Below, in pieces: positions 40,626 through 54,715 of a stretch of DNA of 64,000 bases; the first letter of the stretch is position 1, and each line of letters begins with the position of its first letter. The stretch comes from Muscardinus avellanarius (lineage: Eukaryota > Chordata > Mammalia > Rodentia > Gliridae), in NCBI GenBank assembly GCA_963383645.1, contig OY726567.1, forward strand, positions 68,265,575 to 68,329,574, in the 5' to 3' direction. The position numbers and the translations under genes were made by a program. The notes beneath the pieces were generated by a model. It saw only the letters and a list, made by a program, of their open reading frames with translations, was not told the origin of the DNA and made no database searches.

Positions 40626-40765
40626 GAATTGCCAACCATTTAATTTTGTAATCAAAGACCATTTTTATCGACTCATCAGGAAATTTCTATTTATTATTTT
40701 GTTTATGTGTGTGTGTGTTTGTATGTTTGGTACTAGATCTTGAACCCAGGGGCAATCTAATCTAA

Positions 40766-41914
40766 GATGTGTTTCAGGAGGTGGTGGGATTTCAATTTCC
40801 TAGACTTTGAGGCCCATCTATAAATGAAGCTGTAGCAATAGCACAACTGAATTATTTTCAGGAAAGGACATTTCAAAAAAAAGGTAAAACAATGACTTGA
40901 GAGGGAAAACAAAATGGGAGAACCCTTTGCCAGCAAACCTCCAGTCCCCAAGACAGTAAGGAAATTTGAGGCAAGAAATGAACTAAGTGGAAGTCTGGAG
41001 CTCTCATGAAAAGTGTAGAGGAAAGAAACTATGAGTAAATATAAAATAAGTTCATTACACATTCTAAAATATAAGGTAAATGATTACCTAAAACATAAAT
41101 AGTTAAGAGGAATCATGAGGTTGAAATTTTATGTAGCTATAAACTGCATTATAGTAGCACATGGAATATGGGAAAAGGACATACTGTTTTACATTTCTAA
41201 CAATTATAAAATACTTTGTGGTAAGTTAAATGTATATCATAAACCCTATATAAAGAATTATAAACCTATATAAAGAATAATAAACCCTAACTTAGTGAAA
41301 TTTCTCAGGAATGAAAATATTTAATTAGCAAAATTTTATTAGTGTAAGCTAGCATATTAACAGACTAAAAAGTAGGATAATGTCATAGCTATAGTGAATA
41401 TTTTGTAGAATTCTAATAAGTATATTATCAAAATTTTGTCTAGTAACTGATGCGCAGTTTATGTAAGATTTTAACAAAAATGAAAGTCAATGTTGCCAGT
41501 GTTACAAAAGTATTTTTCACATGGCTAGTGTAATCTTAATATTGATGCTATATATTTCTCCATATAACCCACATCTCATATAGAGAAAAAATAATATAAA
41601 ACCGAGATAAAAGAAAATAATGGTTAAATATCAGTCATGAATAGCGTAAATCCTTAAACTAATATGGATAAATTTAAAACCATTATATATGAAAAGTATG
41701 TCCATATTGCATCAATAAGGAAGGCATAATATCTAGATTTTTATTGAGCCTAGATATATAATTATCCTAAATAATAAGCTGAATGTGAAATAATATGAAA
41801 ATTCTCCCAACAGTAGGTAACTCTTTTGGGGGGAAGATGGTCAACAACTGTTTGTAATAGAACTTCCTGACAAACTGAGAATAGGAGTCAAATGAGACAG
41901 CCTTAGAAGAGTGA
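40766..41914. other. AT-rich sequence without a gene
   Basis: Nothing recognised as coding. It is partly collinear with 60130-61830 in copy 2. Confidence 0.5.
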
Positions 41915-42295
41915 ACCAGGCGTAGTAACACATAGTTGTAAACCCATTTCTTAGGAGGCTGAGACAGAATGATTGCAGGTTTGCAACCAGCCTCTGCAAC
42001 TTAGTGAGACCCTATTTCTTTTTCTTTTTTTTTTTTTTGGTGGTACTGGGGTTCCTGGAAGCCCTTCTACCTCCGGGCTACACTCCCAGACCTATTTTAT
42101 TTTTTGAAACAGGGTCTCTTACGCCGGCGCGGCTGGCCTCGAACCTGCGCGATCCTCCTGTCTCCGCCTCCCAAGTGCGGGGATTACAAGCGTGCGCCAC
42201 CACGCCCAGCAGTGAGACCCTATTTCAAATTAAAATAGGGCTGGGGAGGTAGCTTGGAGGTGGAATGCCCCTGGTCTTAATCCCCACAACCACAG
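41915..42295 (+). mobile_element. SINE split by an antisense SINE
   Basis: The outer sense element (41915-42018 and 42227-42295) contains an antisense GGGCTTCCAGGAACC-subtype copy at 42019-42210. A perfect 16-bp duplication AGTGAGACCCTATTTC lies at 42003-42018 and 42211-42226. Confidence 0.9.
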
Positions 42296-43240
42296 GAAAA
42301 AGAAAAGAGAGATTAGAACACAGTCATGTGCATTGTTCTGAAATGCTGGGAACAGTGGGCGCCAGGAGATAGGACAATTGCATGAAGTCCAGTGGGTCAG
42401 TTCACTTAAATACCAAATATTGGCCTTGAGATCTGATGGCACTCACATTGTTGGGTTCAGTTCTTATCATTTCTCATCTAAAATTAATAGACATTAAGTC
42501 AATACCAAAACTATGTTTGATATGTACTCAGAATCTTTTTATTCTCTAGACTTGACTAGATTTCTATTTCTGTCGCCCGAGGAAACATTGTAAGCATAAA
42601 TGAGACAGATGGTTCTATTATCTGAATTTGTAGAATGATCAAAACCAAAACTCTGTGTGCGAATGTGTGTGTGTTAAATCAGAATAGAGATTGTCTTTCT
42701 AAGGGGGCAATCTATTGGAGAAGGCAGGTAGGAACTTTTGGCATTATGGGATTTTTCTTTATATGAGATGTGGGTTATATGGAGAAAAGAGTTTGCCAAT
42801 GTCTTCTAATAGTAAAGGTCTTAAACTCTGGTTAATGGTTTTGCCTGCACCATTATGTGCAGCACACTTTTGAACCTGATTTCTTGATAATTGAGGGAAC
42901 TAGAAAGCACAGCTTACCTGGAGCACTGAGCCCACCAAAGGCTTGGGCCATAGTTTCTCACTCTGATCCTTCAAGAAAATGAAGCAAAACTTCTTGGAGA
43001 AAAGGCTGATTCCTGCTCAGGGCAAGGAAGTTATGGACTTGGAATTATGGACTTGGAATATTTTATCTCACTGGAAGAAGGTGGCTAGGAACAATGATGA
43101 CATGATCCAAGGGCAAAGAAACCAACTTGAAGAAGCTCCCATAGGCTGATCTGTGAAGATATGAGTATCAGAGTCAGTGAAAATTCCAGACAACAACCCA
43201 ATGAGATGCCCAAGAGCCTATGCATCCTTGTAGATAAGAA
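42296..43240. other. Spacer shared with copy 2
   Basis: No gene is seen. It is collinear with about 62040-62780 and shares GAACCTGATTTCTT and CTAGAAAGCACAGCTTACC. Confidence 0.55.
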
Positions 43241-44175
43241 TGCCTATATCCCAGTACTTGGGAGGCTGAGACAGGAAGATCCTAGATTCACAGCCAGCGT
43301 CACCAACTTAGACCCTGTTTCTTCCAAAATTAATAAATAAACTGGGCATAGTGGCATGTACTTGTAAGCCCAGTATTTGGGAGGCTGAGACAGGAGAATC
43401 ACAGGTTTGTGGCCAGCCTCAGCTACTTAGGCCTTCCACAACTTAGTGAGTCCCTTTTTCAACAGAAAATAAAAATAGGGCTGGGGATGTAGCTCAGAGG
43501 TAGAATGTCCCTGGGTTCAATGTCTGGTACCCCCTACACACACACATAGATAAGAAAATTAAAGGGGGCTATAGTGTATCTGTGGGCCAATCCCCTATAC
43601 CAAAAAATAAAAATAAAAATAAAAACTAAAAGAATGCTGAGGAGATGGGAAATCTCACAGTAGAATGTGAACTGGTAAGTAAAAATTGAGATTAGAAAAT
43701 CATCAATACTGGCTAAAATACAGGGAAAAGACTTACATGGATGAGAATACATAGCTCAGAATATAACCAGACCGTTTACTGAAAGGGAAAATAAAGTCAA
43801 AACCCTGAAAAAATAAAAGCTACCAAAATTAATATTCTAAACAAGTACATCAGCCAGGTGTGGTGGTGTGCACCTGTAAACACTGTAAATACTTGTGATA
43901 TTTAAACAGGAGAATCATAGGTTCGAGGACAGCCTCAGCAAGTAGTGAGACTCTTATCAGCCTAGTGAGACCCTGTTTCAAAATTAAAATAGGGCTGAGG
44001 GTATAGCTCAGAGATAGAATGATCCAAGGCTGAATCCCCAGTAACACACACACACAAATATATCACAGGCCTCCAGATTAGATGCCCAGCAGGAGCCACA
44101 GCATCACTTCTATGGTTTCCCTGAAAAATATTGCAAAAATGTTTTTTAATGGCAATGTTTTTGTTGTTGTTGTTG

Positions 44176-44206
<31 letters not shown>

Positions 44207-44370
44207 ATTAGACCCAGGGGCATTGTATTTTTAACAATACTCCCAACTGTATTTTATTTTTATTTTGAAACAGTCTCACTAGTTGCTGAGACTGGTCACA
44301 AACCTTTGATCATCCTGTCTTAGCCTCCCTAAGTACTGGGATTACAAGCATGCACCACCATACCTGTTTT
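43241..44370. mobile_element. SINE cluster at the end of copy 1
   Basis: Sense B1-dID copies lie at about 43245-43320, 43335-43545 and 43850-44070. An antisense remnant lies at 44165-44370, preceded by (GTT)n/(AGT)n. Confidence 0.7.
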
Positions 44371-44950
44371 TTTAAAAATATACTTTTATTTATATTTTAC
44401 TTTTATTTTATTTATATTTTATTTGAATTTTAAGGTAATCTGGAAACAGAGACAGAGGAAGATAATTGGTCTATAACCTTTGAAAGAATGACCAAGTATA
44501 AGGTACTAAATTCAAGGTTGAAGATTGCTTTTCAGAAGAATGCAGGAAGACCAGAAAGTAAATGCAGTATATGGATTTGACTTTGGTCCTGCATAATGAA
44601 AATGCTTTAGAGCAATACAGGAACCAGTGATAGCAATGTGTTGTATCTTGTTATTTAATGAATAGCAGTGAGCCTATATTAAAATTCTGAATATTTATAA
44701 TAGTACTCTCCTGTAAGAATTTATAATTATGCACTGAAGTATTAATGGGCATATTTCAAATTACCCTGAAATTTTTATAGACTGTTATATGTATAAACTG
44801 TACATATGCATGTATATGTACACACAAATATGTATGTGATGTATGTATGTATGTGGAGAAACGAGAGAATAAAGGCAGCAAATGATAACTTCTAAAAATA
44901 AACAAATGTATATTTTTCTATTTTTATAACTTTTTAAAGTTTGAAATGAT
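44371..44950. other. AT-rich spacer between duplication copies
   Basis: No supported feature. A short TGTATG repeat occurs near 44830-44850. Confidence 0.45.
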
Positions 44951-45900
44951 AAAAAATTTTTTTGTGGTCCTGGGGATGGAATCCAGGGGCATCTACCTCT
45001 GGGCTACGCCCCTCAACCTATTTTATATTTTATTTGGAAACAGGGTCTCACTAAGTTGCTGAGAGCCTCACTAAGTAGCGGAGGCTGGCTTCGAACCTGT
45101 GCAATGCTCCTATCTCAGCCTTCCAAGTACTGGGATTATAAGCGTGTACCACCACACCTGGCAAAATGATAAAATTTTTAAATATAATATTTAATCTGCA
45201 TTTCACAATGAAATCTCAAATTAGTAAAGATGGGTTGTTGGCTATTTGTAAATCTTCTTTGAATAAATGACTATTTGATTCCTTTGCCCATTTTTCAGTT
45301 GAGTTATTTGGTTTTGTTATTTTATTTGTTGATTTATTGGGGTTTCTAAATATTCTGAATATTCAGCCCTTATCCAATACATAATTTGCGAATATTTATT
45401 CCAGATTTCTTTTCACTCTGTAGATTTTTTTTTTTTTTTTTTACGGTACTGGGATAGAACCCAGGGGCATTCTAACTCCAAGCTATACCCCCAGCCCTAT
45501 TTTTTATTCTTTATTTTAAAACAAGGTCTCACTGAGTTGCAAAGGGCCCCACTAAGTAGCCGAGGCTGTCTGCGAACCACAATCCTCCTGTCTGCGAACC
45601 ACAATCCTCCTGTCTCAACCTCCCAAATGATGGGATTACAAGCATGTGCCATCACGCTCTGTTGTAGATTCTTTTGAACTGCAGGTTTCCAGTGCGTGTG
45701 GTGAGGGTGGAACCCAGGGGCTTTTCTACCTCCGGGCTACACTCCCAGACCTGTTTTATGCTTTATTTGGAAACAGGGTCTCACAAAGTTGCTGAGAGCC
45801 TCACTAAAAAGCTGAGACTGGCTTCAAACGTGTGTGATCCTCCTGTCTCAGCCTCCCAAGCGCTGGGTTACAAGCGTGCGCCACCATGCCCAGCTCCTTA
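44951..45900 (-). mobile_element. Three antisense SINEs
   Basis: Located at about 44955-45170, 45420-45665 and 45685-45900, with L1-like antisense sequence between the first two. The middle copy contains a perfect 22-bp internal duplication at 45567-45588 and 45589-45610. Confidence 0.75.
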
Positions 45901-46999
45901 AAATGTTTAATTAAGAAATAACGTTTAGATATTACCATCTTGGTGTATATAGTAGTCAGGACTATCGAGTGGTTTACAAGTCTGAACTGTTTCATTGAAG
46001 AGAAATGGGAAATACAGATGTGCTAAAAATTATATACTGAATGTATTAATCTAAAAATTATAGTGTTCAGTTATTTTCTTCATTTTTGTTATGTTGAAAA
46101 TCTTAAAATGAAAATCAAGTATATGATTTATATATGTCTGATTATTAATAATAATATAAATGTGTTACTTTGTACTGGTTATCATTGAAAGAAATAAAAG
46201 GAGGTGCTGTAGCAGAATCCTGCCAGCTCCTTGCACAGGTAGGTTTTTAGGGTACAGGAAGCCAAATGAGCAATGTGTGGTGGCACTGCTCTGAACTGCT
46301 GCTGCCCCTACGTACTCTCCAGGACCTTGAGGATGACAGGCACTGTGCGTGAAAGGTGTCTAAACAGCTGAAGATCAGGTCTAATGTTCCTGAAAGCTTC
46401 AATGGAGGAAAACCTCAGACCTGCCTCCGATGGAGCAGGGACAGAGGACAACTCACCCCGACCTAAAGGAGGGACATAAGGGTGCATGCACAAGTGTTAT
46501 GCTTTGTGAATAAACACTGAGTCTAAGGGCAGGAGAGACGTTTCCGGAGGGATCGGGGCAGACTCATCTACCTCGCAGTTTCAGGGCTACTGGATACCCA
46601 CTCTGTTCTCCCATCGCCATCCTGCCTGTGCCCTCTCTCTGGTCCCTGATGCAACTCAGGGACTCAATACTCCAAGTTGTAGGCATTTGAAGTGCAATGT
46701 TACCAATGTATTCACTTCCAGCTACCAGTAGGGATTTGCTTGGGTCGGCTTTATGGTTCTGCCATAACTTCCAAATATTTAGCAACCGGTTTTACTGGCA
46801 GCCCTCAGAATTCAAGCTTCTATCCCTTTAAGACACAACCAAGGGCTGGGGTCGCTTAGAGACACTGAAAACAGTTTCCTAGCTCCAGTCCCAGAGCTCC
46901 TTGGACTTCCTCGAGATACTACAATACCGAGAGCCCTCCTGTACCCACTGCCAGTCGCTGCCTGCTGGGTTACGGATAATAACATTACCCAGGAAGGCT

Positions 47000-47305
47000 T
47001 CCGTTGAGCGGCAGTTCGATGATCCAATGAGAATCCAGGAAAGGGGCACTTCCGTGGGCGTTACCCTCTTGGGCGGGACTTCCGCCTCATTTCTCCGTGG
47101 CGTATCCCTTCCGGTGCAAATGCTGGCGTCCTCTGGCGTGCTTTTTGGCCTCTTGCCTGTCAGTTCTCGCCGTCGGTCCGCCCGTGTGCTTCATCCAGAC
47201 TTAAGTGGCCGGCTGAGAAGGCGCCGGTGTGTCCGAGGAGAGGGGACCGCAACCTAGGAAGCTGGCGCGGACAGCAGTTGTTCCCCGCCCTCTGAGCCCT
47301 CAGCC
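47000..47305 (+). promoter_or_regulatory. CpG-rich promoter region of the KZNF pseudogene
   Basis: CpG-rich, with GGGCGGGACTTCCGCC, homologous to 28980-29311. It could still drive a transcript, which would be non-coding. Confidence 0.5.
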
Positions 47306-48555
47306 CTGGCCGCGGCGCGGGGAGACCTGGTCCAAGTAAGCGCCGGGCCCTGCAGCGCAGGCGGCGTCCTCGGCGCTGGCGGTGGGGTCTGCGTCTCTGA
47401 TCTGACCTGCGTGGGGCCGGGGTTGGGAGGACGGCAGGCGGAGGGCCGGTCCTGCAGGAGCTAGGGGGCGGCTGAGCTGGAGGACCTGGGGACTTAGGGT
47501 CCACTTATCACTGCAAGTAACAAAGTCTGAGACAGAGTCGTACCCGCAGCTGCAGCCCGAGGAGTTGTACCCTCATTCTTAGAGCCTTAGGAGCTGCGGA
47601 GAGTTCTCAGGAAGAAGGATACGAGCTGAGTTAGGATTTGAAAAATTGCCCCGAATTGCCTTAGGTGGGAGAACAATAGCATGAAGAAGAACTTTGAGGC
47701 AGAAGGAGCTTAAGCCCTCTTTCAAGGTCAGACAATTGGTAAGAGCTCGCTTCTAGAACTGAGGCTCAAAGCATAGACAGTGAACTTGAGGTTAGATATT
47801 TGTCTCTGGGTTTGGGCCCAGGTTACAGGAAAGGCCTGTGTAGGTCCAACACGCTATGGTCTGCCCTTTCCCACAGGTTCCCATGACCGCAGAAGTGCTT
47901 TTGGAACCCACACAGGCCAGTAGAGGGTGTACCATTCTCTCTCTTCTCCTCATCTCCCCCATCCACCTTTTCTCTGGATTTGTGGTTTTTGGGGACACTT
48001 CCTGGCCATTGTGTTTGGGAACTCTGGAGATTCACCAAGGTCGGGATCCTGTGTCCATGCTGGGAGGTTACGGGGAGGGGTTTCCAATTAGGGCCACCAA
48101 TGGAAAGGATTGTGGAAGCTTGTCATGGGTACAGATATCAACATATGGAACTGCTTAAAGGTAAGATAGTGTTCAGGGAACTGCAGGCCTCTTTTTTTTC
48201 TTTCTGGTGGTAACAAACTCAGAGAGTAGGGAGGCAGGAGTCCGCTTGGAATTGCTACCTGTGAAGTCAACACATCTTTTCTGGAGGCAGTGGGAGTTTT
48301 GAGTCAGAGAGGGGAGGTTATGCTACTCACGTGTTAACAAGCTTTGTCTATTTGTAGAATGGAAAGCAATGAATGAACACCGTGGGTAATGGAAACATAA
48401 GGAGAGAGCAGGAGCTAGTGGCATCAGGGTCTGGTATCCCCTCAGAATTGAAGACTTGGGAGGAGGGTAGAAATGGGATTAAAGTGTGGAATTTTCATTT
48501 TGAGATGTTCATGGTTTCATCACTCCCTATCCTGCTAGGGCAGTGTGACCTTTGA

Positions 48556-48729
<174 letters not shown>

Positions 48730-48959
48730 TAAGAACAGCTCTGTCCTTCTCAGATCTCAACCATGGACACTAATCCCAGTTCTCTGTGCCCTTAATGAAT
48801 TCCTATTTCCCTCTCCTATTGCCACAATACCTGCTACTCTAAAGCCTTATGGGTAAGAATTAAGGATCAATAGTTTTGTAATAGCTTAATATAGGCCACC
48901 CACCTGTCTTCCTGACTGGCGTCTAAGTCAGTGATACTCAAGTTTTATGAATTTTTAAT

Positions 48960-51360
48960 TATGGTAAAACATATATGACATATTTACTCTCTGAACCATT
49001 TTAAAGTGTATAGTTCATTGTCATTTAGTACATACATCTTTTTATGCAATCATTACTGCACAGCAAAGCTGAAATTCAGTACCCATTAGACAATAATGCT
49101 TCCCATCCTCTGGAAGCCATCATTCTCATTCTACTTTCTTTCTGTCTTTGACCACTCCCTGTAACATTAGTGTCTGTCCCTTTGTGTCTAGTTCATTTTA
49201 CTTAGCGTAATATTTTCAAGGTTCATTGAGTTATGAGTCAGAATTTTCTTCCTTAAGACTAAATAATATTATACATATGTAGTACATTTTATTTATCCAT
49301 TTATCCACTGGTGTATCCTTGTGTTGTTTGCACCTTTTGGCTGTTATGACTAATGCTGCTGTGAATTTGGGTATACAAATATCTTTTTATGTTCTTGCTT
49401 TAAATTCTTGGGTACATATACTCGAGATCCAACTGTTAGGTCATATAATCTGTTTTTAATTTTTTTGTGTGTTTAGTACTAGGGATTGAACCTAGAGACA
49501 GTCTACCTCTGAGCTATACCTCTAGCCCTCTTATTTTTTTATTTTGAAATGGGGTCTCACTAAGTTGCTGAATCTGGCCATAAACCTGGGATCCTCCTGT
49601 CTCAGCCTCCCAAGTACTAGGATTACAGGTATGTGCCACCATGCCCATCTCTGTTTTTAATTTTTTAAAGAACAGCTATAATGTTTTCCATTATATCTGT
49701 ACCATTTACATCCTTACCAGTGCTACACATAGGTTACATTTTGTCCACATCCTTGCCAACTCTTGTTGTTTTGTTATTTTTGATCATAGCCCTCCAAATG
49801 GTGTGAGGTGCTATCTCATTGAGGTTATGATCTGCATTTCATTGTCAGTTAGTGATATTGAGCATCTTTTCATGTGCAAAGTGGCCGTTCATAGTAGCCA
49901 TTTGAATTTTTTTTGGAGAATATATGTTTGAATTCTTTGGCTATTTTTAAATTGGATTTGTTATTATCTTTGAGTTTTAGAAATTCTCATGTTCTGGATT
50001 AGATATCCTCTGCATCATACAAGTGATTTGCAATTTTTTTTCCCTATTTCTGTGGATTGCCTTTTTTCTACTTATTGTGTCCTTTGATGTACAAGTTTTT
50101 TGTTTTGATGATGTCCCATTTGTTTTTCTTGTTCCAAGGAATCATCAACTAGTCTAATGTCCTGGATTATTTTTCCTCTATTTTCTTCTAAAAGTTTTAT
50201 TGTTTTAGCTTTTACATTAGACTTTAGTTCCATTTTGTTTTGCTTTCTTTCTTTTTTCTTTCCTTTTTTTTTTTTTTTTGAGATGGGATTTTGCTTTGGT
50301 GCCCATGCTAAACTTGGATTTGTAGGCTCCAAGCGATCTTGTCTCAGCTTCTCAAGTACTAGGACTATAGGAGAATGCCATCATGCCAAACTTGGTTCAT
50401 TTCAAGTTAAATTTTGTATATGATTTTAAGTAAAGGTTCAATGCATATGTTTGTTCACTTTCCTAGCATGTGTTGAAATCTGCCCTTGACTATTGAATTT
50501 TCTATATCCCTTATTAAAGTTATTGGCCAATTATTTGAGAGTTTATTTCTAGGCTCTTATTCCATTGATTTATATTTGTCTTTATGAAAATAATTTTTTT
50601 TAATTTAGGTACTGGGGATTGAACCCAGGGGCCTGCTACCTCTATATTGCCATACTATGTTATTTTTTATTTTGAAACAGAATCTCTCTAGTTTGCTCAA
50701 GTCTTGCTAAATTGCTAGGGCTGTCCTTGAACCTGCCATCCTAAGATGCTTCCTAAGAACTAGGATTACAGGAATGAGTTACCATGCCCAGCTGAGTCCT
50801 TCAACTATGATCTCCTTGAAGATTGTTTTAGCTATTCAATGATCTTTAATAATCCATGTCAATTTTGGGGTGAATTTTCTATTTCTGAAAATTAAATGCC
50901 ATTAGAATTTTGATACATATTGCATTCAATTTGTAGGTCCCTTTGGGGTAACATATACTTTTAAATTTTTTTTTATGGTGCTCGGGATTGAACACCTATG
51001 CCCCTAGTCCTATTTTTTTATTATTTATGTTTAATCAGGGTCTTGCTAAATTGCAAAGGACCTCACTAAGTAGCTGAGGCTGGCTGTGAACATGCGATCC
51101 TCTTGTCTCAGCCTCCCAAATATTGGGATTGCAAGCATGTGCCACCATGCCCAGATTTTTTTTTTTTATGTTGGTATTGGGAATTGTACGTACCTCTAAG
51201 CTACAAGCCCCCTTTTTAAACATTATTTTTAAACAGGTTCTCATAAGTTGCTAAGAGTTTCACTAAGTTCCTGAGGTTTGTCTCCAAATTGGAATCCTCC
51301 TATTTTAGCTTCCCAAGTACTGGGATTACAGGCATGTGCTACCACGCCTGGCTAATATAG
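48960..51360 (-). mobile_element. Antisense L1 and SINE mosaic in the pseudogene intron
   Basis: L1 blocks are collinear with those at 32100-34100. SINEs lie at about 49455-49650, 50600-50800, 50965-51150 and 51150-51360. A B1/7SL-like remnant is at 50265-50400. Confidence 0.7.
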
Positions 51361-51483
51361 ACATCTTAATTCATGAACATGTGAATCTTTTCATTTATTA
51401 TTATTCTTTATTTTACTATACAAGTCTTCTGTAGTTCCAACATTTCTATTTTTGGCCCTTTTTGAAAACTAAAAGTGTGAGAT

Positions 51484-53917
51484 GTTGGGGGTCATCTTAA
51501 CCCACCATTTCAGAATCACCATTTTGGACTTCAGAGACTAGGGAGTGAATGTTTCAGAAAGAATAGGGGGTCATCAATGTCCAATTAACATGAACTATGT
51601 ACATGGTAAAGCTGGTTCAAAATGGTGACTTCATTGCGTGGGTTAACTAAAATTTGAATTTGCCAAGTGCCTATGTAATTATTTTGGAAATCCTGTAAAT
51701 ATTTGGCATTCTGAACTGAGTGGTGGAGGGCCATGGCTGCAGTAGAGGCAGAGGTAAGAATTCCAGCCAGAGTCACGATGCCTGCAATCAACCACCAGAT
51801 ATATCTTTTGGTTCTTTTCCTTAAGTGTGATAATAATTCCTGCATAAATGCTGCTGTACAAGGTAGCTAAGGGCTCTTCAAGTGTAACTGGTATTCACAT
51901 GGTACAGATCTTATTAAAATAATCCATGCCAATGACATTGTCTCAAACGATATTTTTATAGTAAGCTAGACCCTACAGCTTGATTAAAACCATCTGAAAG
52001 TTCTCTGTGGGGTCTCCAGTCAATAACCGTTCTCTGCTATAATCATTTTTCAAGGATGGGTTGTATATTCTGACCTTATTAACAGTTCATCTGATAGAGC
52101 CCACTCTCTCCTCTGGGCACACAAATGCCTCGTAGTTAATTATGTGGCATTATCCTGTTGCCAGGCAGCAGAACTGAAACCAGTAAGAAAAATTTAATTA
52201 TCTCTTTTGATTTCCTTTTTAGGTACTTAGGCTAGCTAAGTCTGTCTTCTAGATCTAAAACATTCTGTAATATTCCATGAAACACACAAAGGAACCCATC
52301 TAGATTTTCTTGTAAGATTATACTCTATTGAGAACTATCCTTTGCTAAGAAGCAGTTTTGGCAAATATGCAGTATTGTTTAAGTAAGTGGTTCCTGGTGT
52401 TTTAGCTTGTGATTAGCTCAGTCTATCCAATTTTGGATCTCCCCTCCACCCTGCAGGGTATGTTTTATCTTCTGAGGTAGCCTCAGTGAGCTGGTAGCCT
52501 CAGTGAGCCGAGCCTGGTGGCACACACCTGTAATCCAAGTATTTGGGATTACATTTGAGGACAGCCTCAGCTACTACTTAGTGAGGCCCTTTGCAACTCA
52601 ATGAGACCCTGTTTCAAAATAAAAAATAGGGCTGGAGGTGTAGCTACAAAGTAGAATGCCCCTGAATTCCATTCCCAGTACCACAAAAAAAGCCTCAGTG
52701 AGCCCACACTTAATCACCACAGCCCCCCTCCCCACCCAAGATGCTAAGTAAACAAAGGATCCATAAGGAGGGGCAAGGTCAGAGACCACCTAGCCACTCC
52801 CCATGATGTGGGAACTTGAGGATTATGAGAAGGGCCAGATCTCCACCCAGGCTGTGAAAAAGGAAAAACAGAAAAAAACCCATAGATACTCTGTATATTG
52901 CCTTTGAACATGTATCCCACTTTTTCTAATAAAACCTCTGAAATTATTTTCTGCCACATAAGCCAAGAACCCTAGGAATTAGGATGTTTTCCCCTGACAG
53001 TATTAAACGTAATATATAATATATACTGTGTAAAGAGATCACTTATTGATTACTTTGCATGTATATAAAACCCATCTATTTAGTGTTCTGGGTCATTATG
53101 AACTCTCTAGATAAACTTCAGATGCACAGCACATTTAACCCTCCATTGTATACATACCTGTAGTCACAGATATACCGGGTGTTATAATCTTCTGCTTGAC
53201 AGAACACACCCCTGCTTAAGCAAACAGCAAAGTACAGTATATTGATGTGATCTATGAGATGATTTATTCCCCATGTTATCCAACCTAAAAAGCAATTATA
53301 TCTCTTTCAAACTGGTCACGATCTTGGCGGTTAAAGGAGTGCAAGTGACTCACTGACATTGAGTGTCACTTATATTGGGCTCTAGTGGATGCTATTGTTC
53401 CATAGTCCTGCCAGGGTAGGTTGCTATTTTGGGAAGCTTCCTGAAAGTTATTTTGTGGTTCCTCCCACAAAAGGTCCCTGCTCAAGGTAGCTTTCTAACA
53501 GTAGTCTTTTTGCATGACAGTGACACAAAGCCTAATATAATTTAAGATAATTTAATAATTGGGGGGGTCAGGGAGGAGATAGCTTAGAATTCTCCTGCCA
53601 TTCTGTAGCCAGGGCCTTTCTTTTTATAAGGGTTCAAACAAAGCAAACAGGAAGAAGATCACAAGTTAATACCAGAGAATGGCAATTACCAATTGAGACC
53701 AGCAAGTGGAAATCACAAGCACAAGTTAAGACTAGGAGTGGCAAGGTGAACATTTCAGGGAGAATAGGAGGTCATCACTGCCCACCTTTTGGTCTCATCC
53801 AGTCCAAGGAAAGCTTGTCTCTGTGCAGACAATTTCTACTTAGCTGGTACTATGTATATATGGCTAAGCTGGTCCAAAATGGTGACCTCATTATGTGGGT
53901 TAAGATGACCCCAACAC
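51484..53917 (-). mobile_element. Deleted class II ERV fragment with env TM piece
   Basis: At its right end an antisense LTR starts TGTTGGGGTCATCTTAACCC (plus strand complement ending at 53917). Related LTR-start sequence lies antisense at about 51555-51655. Between them only an env piece is recognisable. The left edge has the same LTR start in the opposite orientation (51486-51545). An unrelated sense SINE sits at 52505-52690. Gag and pol are missing. This element is absent from copy 1 of the duplication. Confidence 0.6.
51660..51845 (-). pseudogene. env: env transmembrane subunit fragment
   Basis: A short frame with a hydrophobic, fusion-peptide-like stretch (LIAGIVTLAGILTSASTAAM) preceded by basic residues (RKRTKR, which could include the SU/TM cleavage site), then HHSVQNAKYLQDFQNN. 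The arrangement is typical of class II env TM. The frame then runs directly into LTR sequence, so the ectodomain, anchor and tail are deleted. It is not functional as an envelope. Confidence 0.7.
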
Positions 53918-54522
53918 TTTATGATTATTAAATCTAGATGTTTTATTGTACTATTTAGGTCCCTTATTTTCTTACCTTTTCTCTACTTGTCTGTTATTGA
54001 GATTGGGTACTGATGTCTTCCATCCTTATTGTAAAACTTCTCCCTTCATTTCAGCTAATTCCTGCTTCATGTGTTTTAATAGTCTGTTGTCAAGTGCATA
54101 AATGAATGTTTGTCTTTAATCTCATTTTTTAAAATTTGAAGTCTGTATTATTTGAAATTAGGATAGCCAACCTTGTTGTCTTTGGCTACTACTTACATGG
54201 AATAGCTATTTCTAAGTTGTCACTTTCAATTTATTTGTGTCTTTGGATTTAAACTGAGTTTCTTATAGACAGCTTATAGTTGGATCATGTTTTTTGTCTC
54301 CCTTGACCCCCTCCCCTGCTAGTCTCTGACTTTTTTTTTGAGAGAGTTTAATCCATTTCAATTCAGAATAATCATCAATAAGGAGGGATTAGCTTCTATT
54401 ACTTTGCTATTATTTTTCTGTATGCTATATAGTTGTTTTGTCCTTAATTTTCTGCATTACTACTTTGTATTCAGTTGATCTTTCTAGAATTTTTTCTTTT
54501 CTTTTTCTGTGTGGCCCAATCT

Positions 54523-54559
<37 letters not shown>

Positions 54560-54715
54560 TGTGGGATGTACTCCTAGCCCTATTTTATTTGGAAACAGGG
54601 CCTTGCTAAGTTGATGAGAGTCTTACTAACTTGCTGAGGCTGTCTTTGAACCTACAATCCTCTTGTTCTAGCCTACTAAAGTACTGGGATTGCAAGGCAT
54701 GTGCCAGCTTGCCTT
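53918..54715 (-). mobile_element. Antisense L1 followed by a SINE remnant
   Basis: L1-like complement to about 54510 (GTGTCTTTGGATTTAAACTG), matching 34600-34990 in copy 1. A T28-type run and antisense SINE lie at about 54518-54715. Confidence 0.7.

Noticed and set aside
43470..43530. tRNA gene candidates in GGGCTGGGGATGTAGCTCAGAGG blocks
   Set aside because: These are the tRNA-derived ID parts of SINEs. A-box-like sequence is present but no complete cloverleaf is apparent, and the blocks are repeated throughout the window.
47306..47308. CTG as a non-AUG start of the second KZNF
   Set aside because: Even if used, the 4-nt KRAB deletion and early TGA in the finger exon prevent a full protein.
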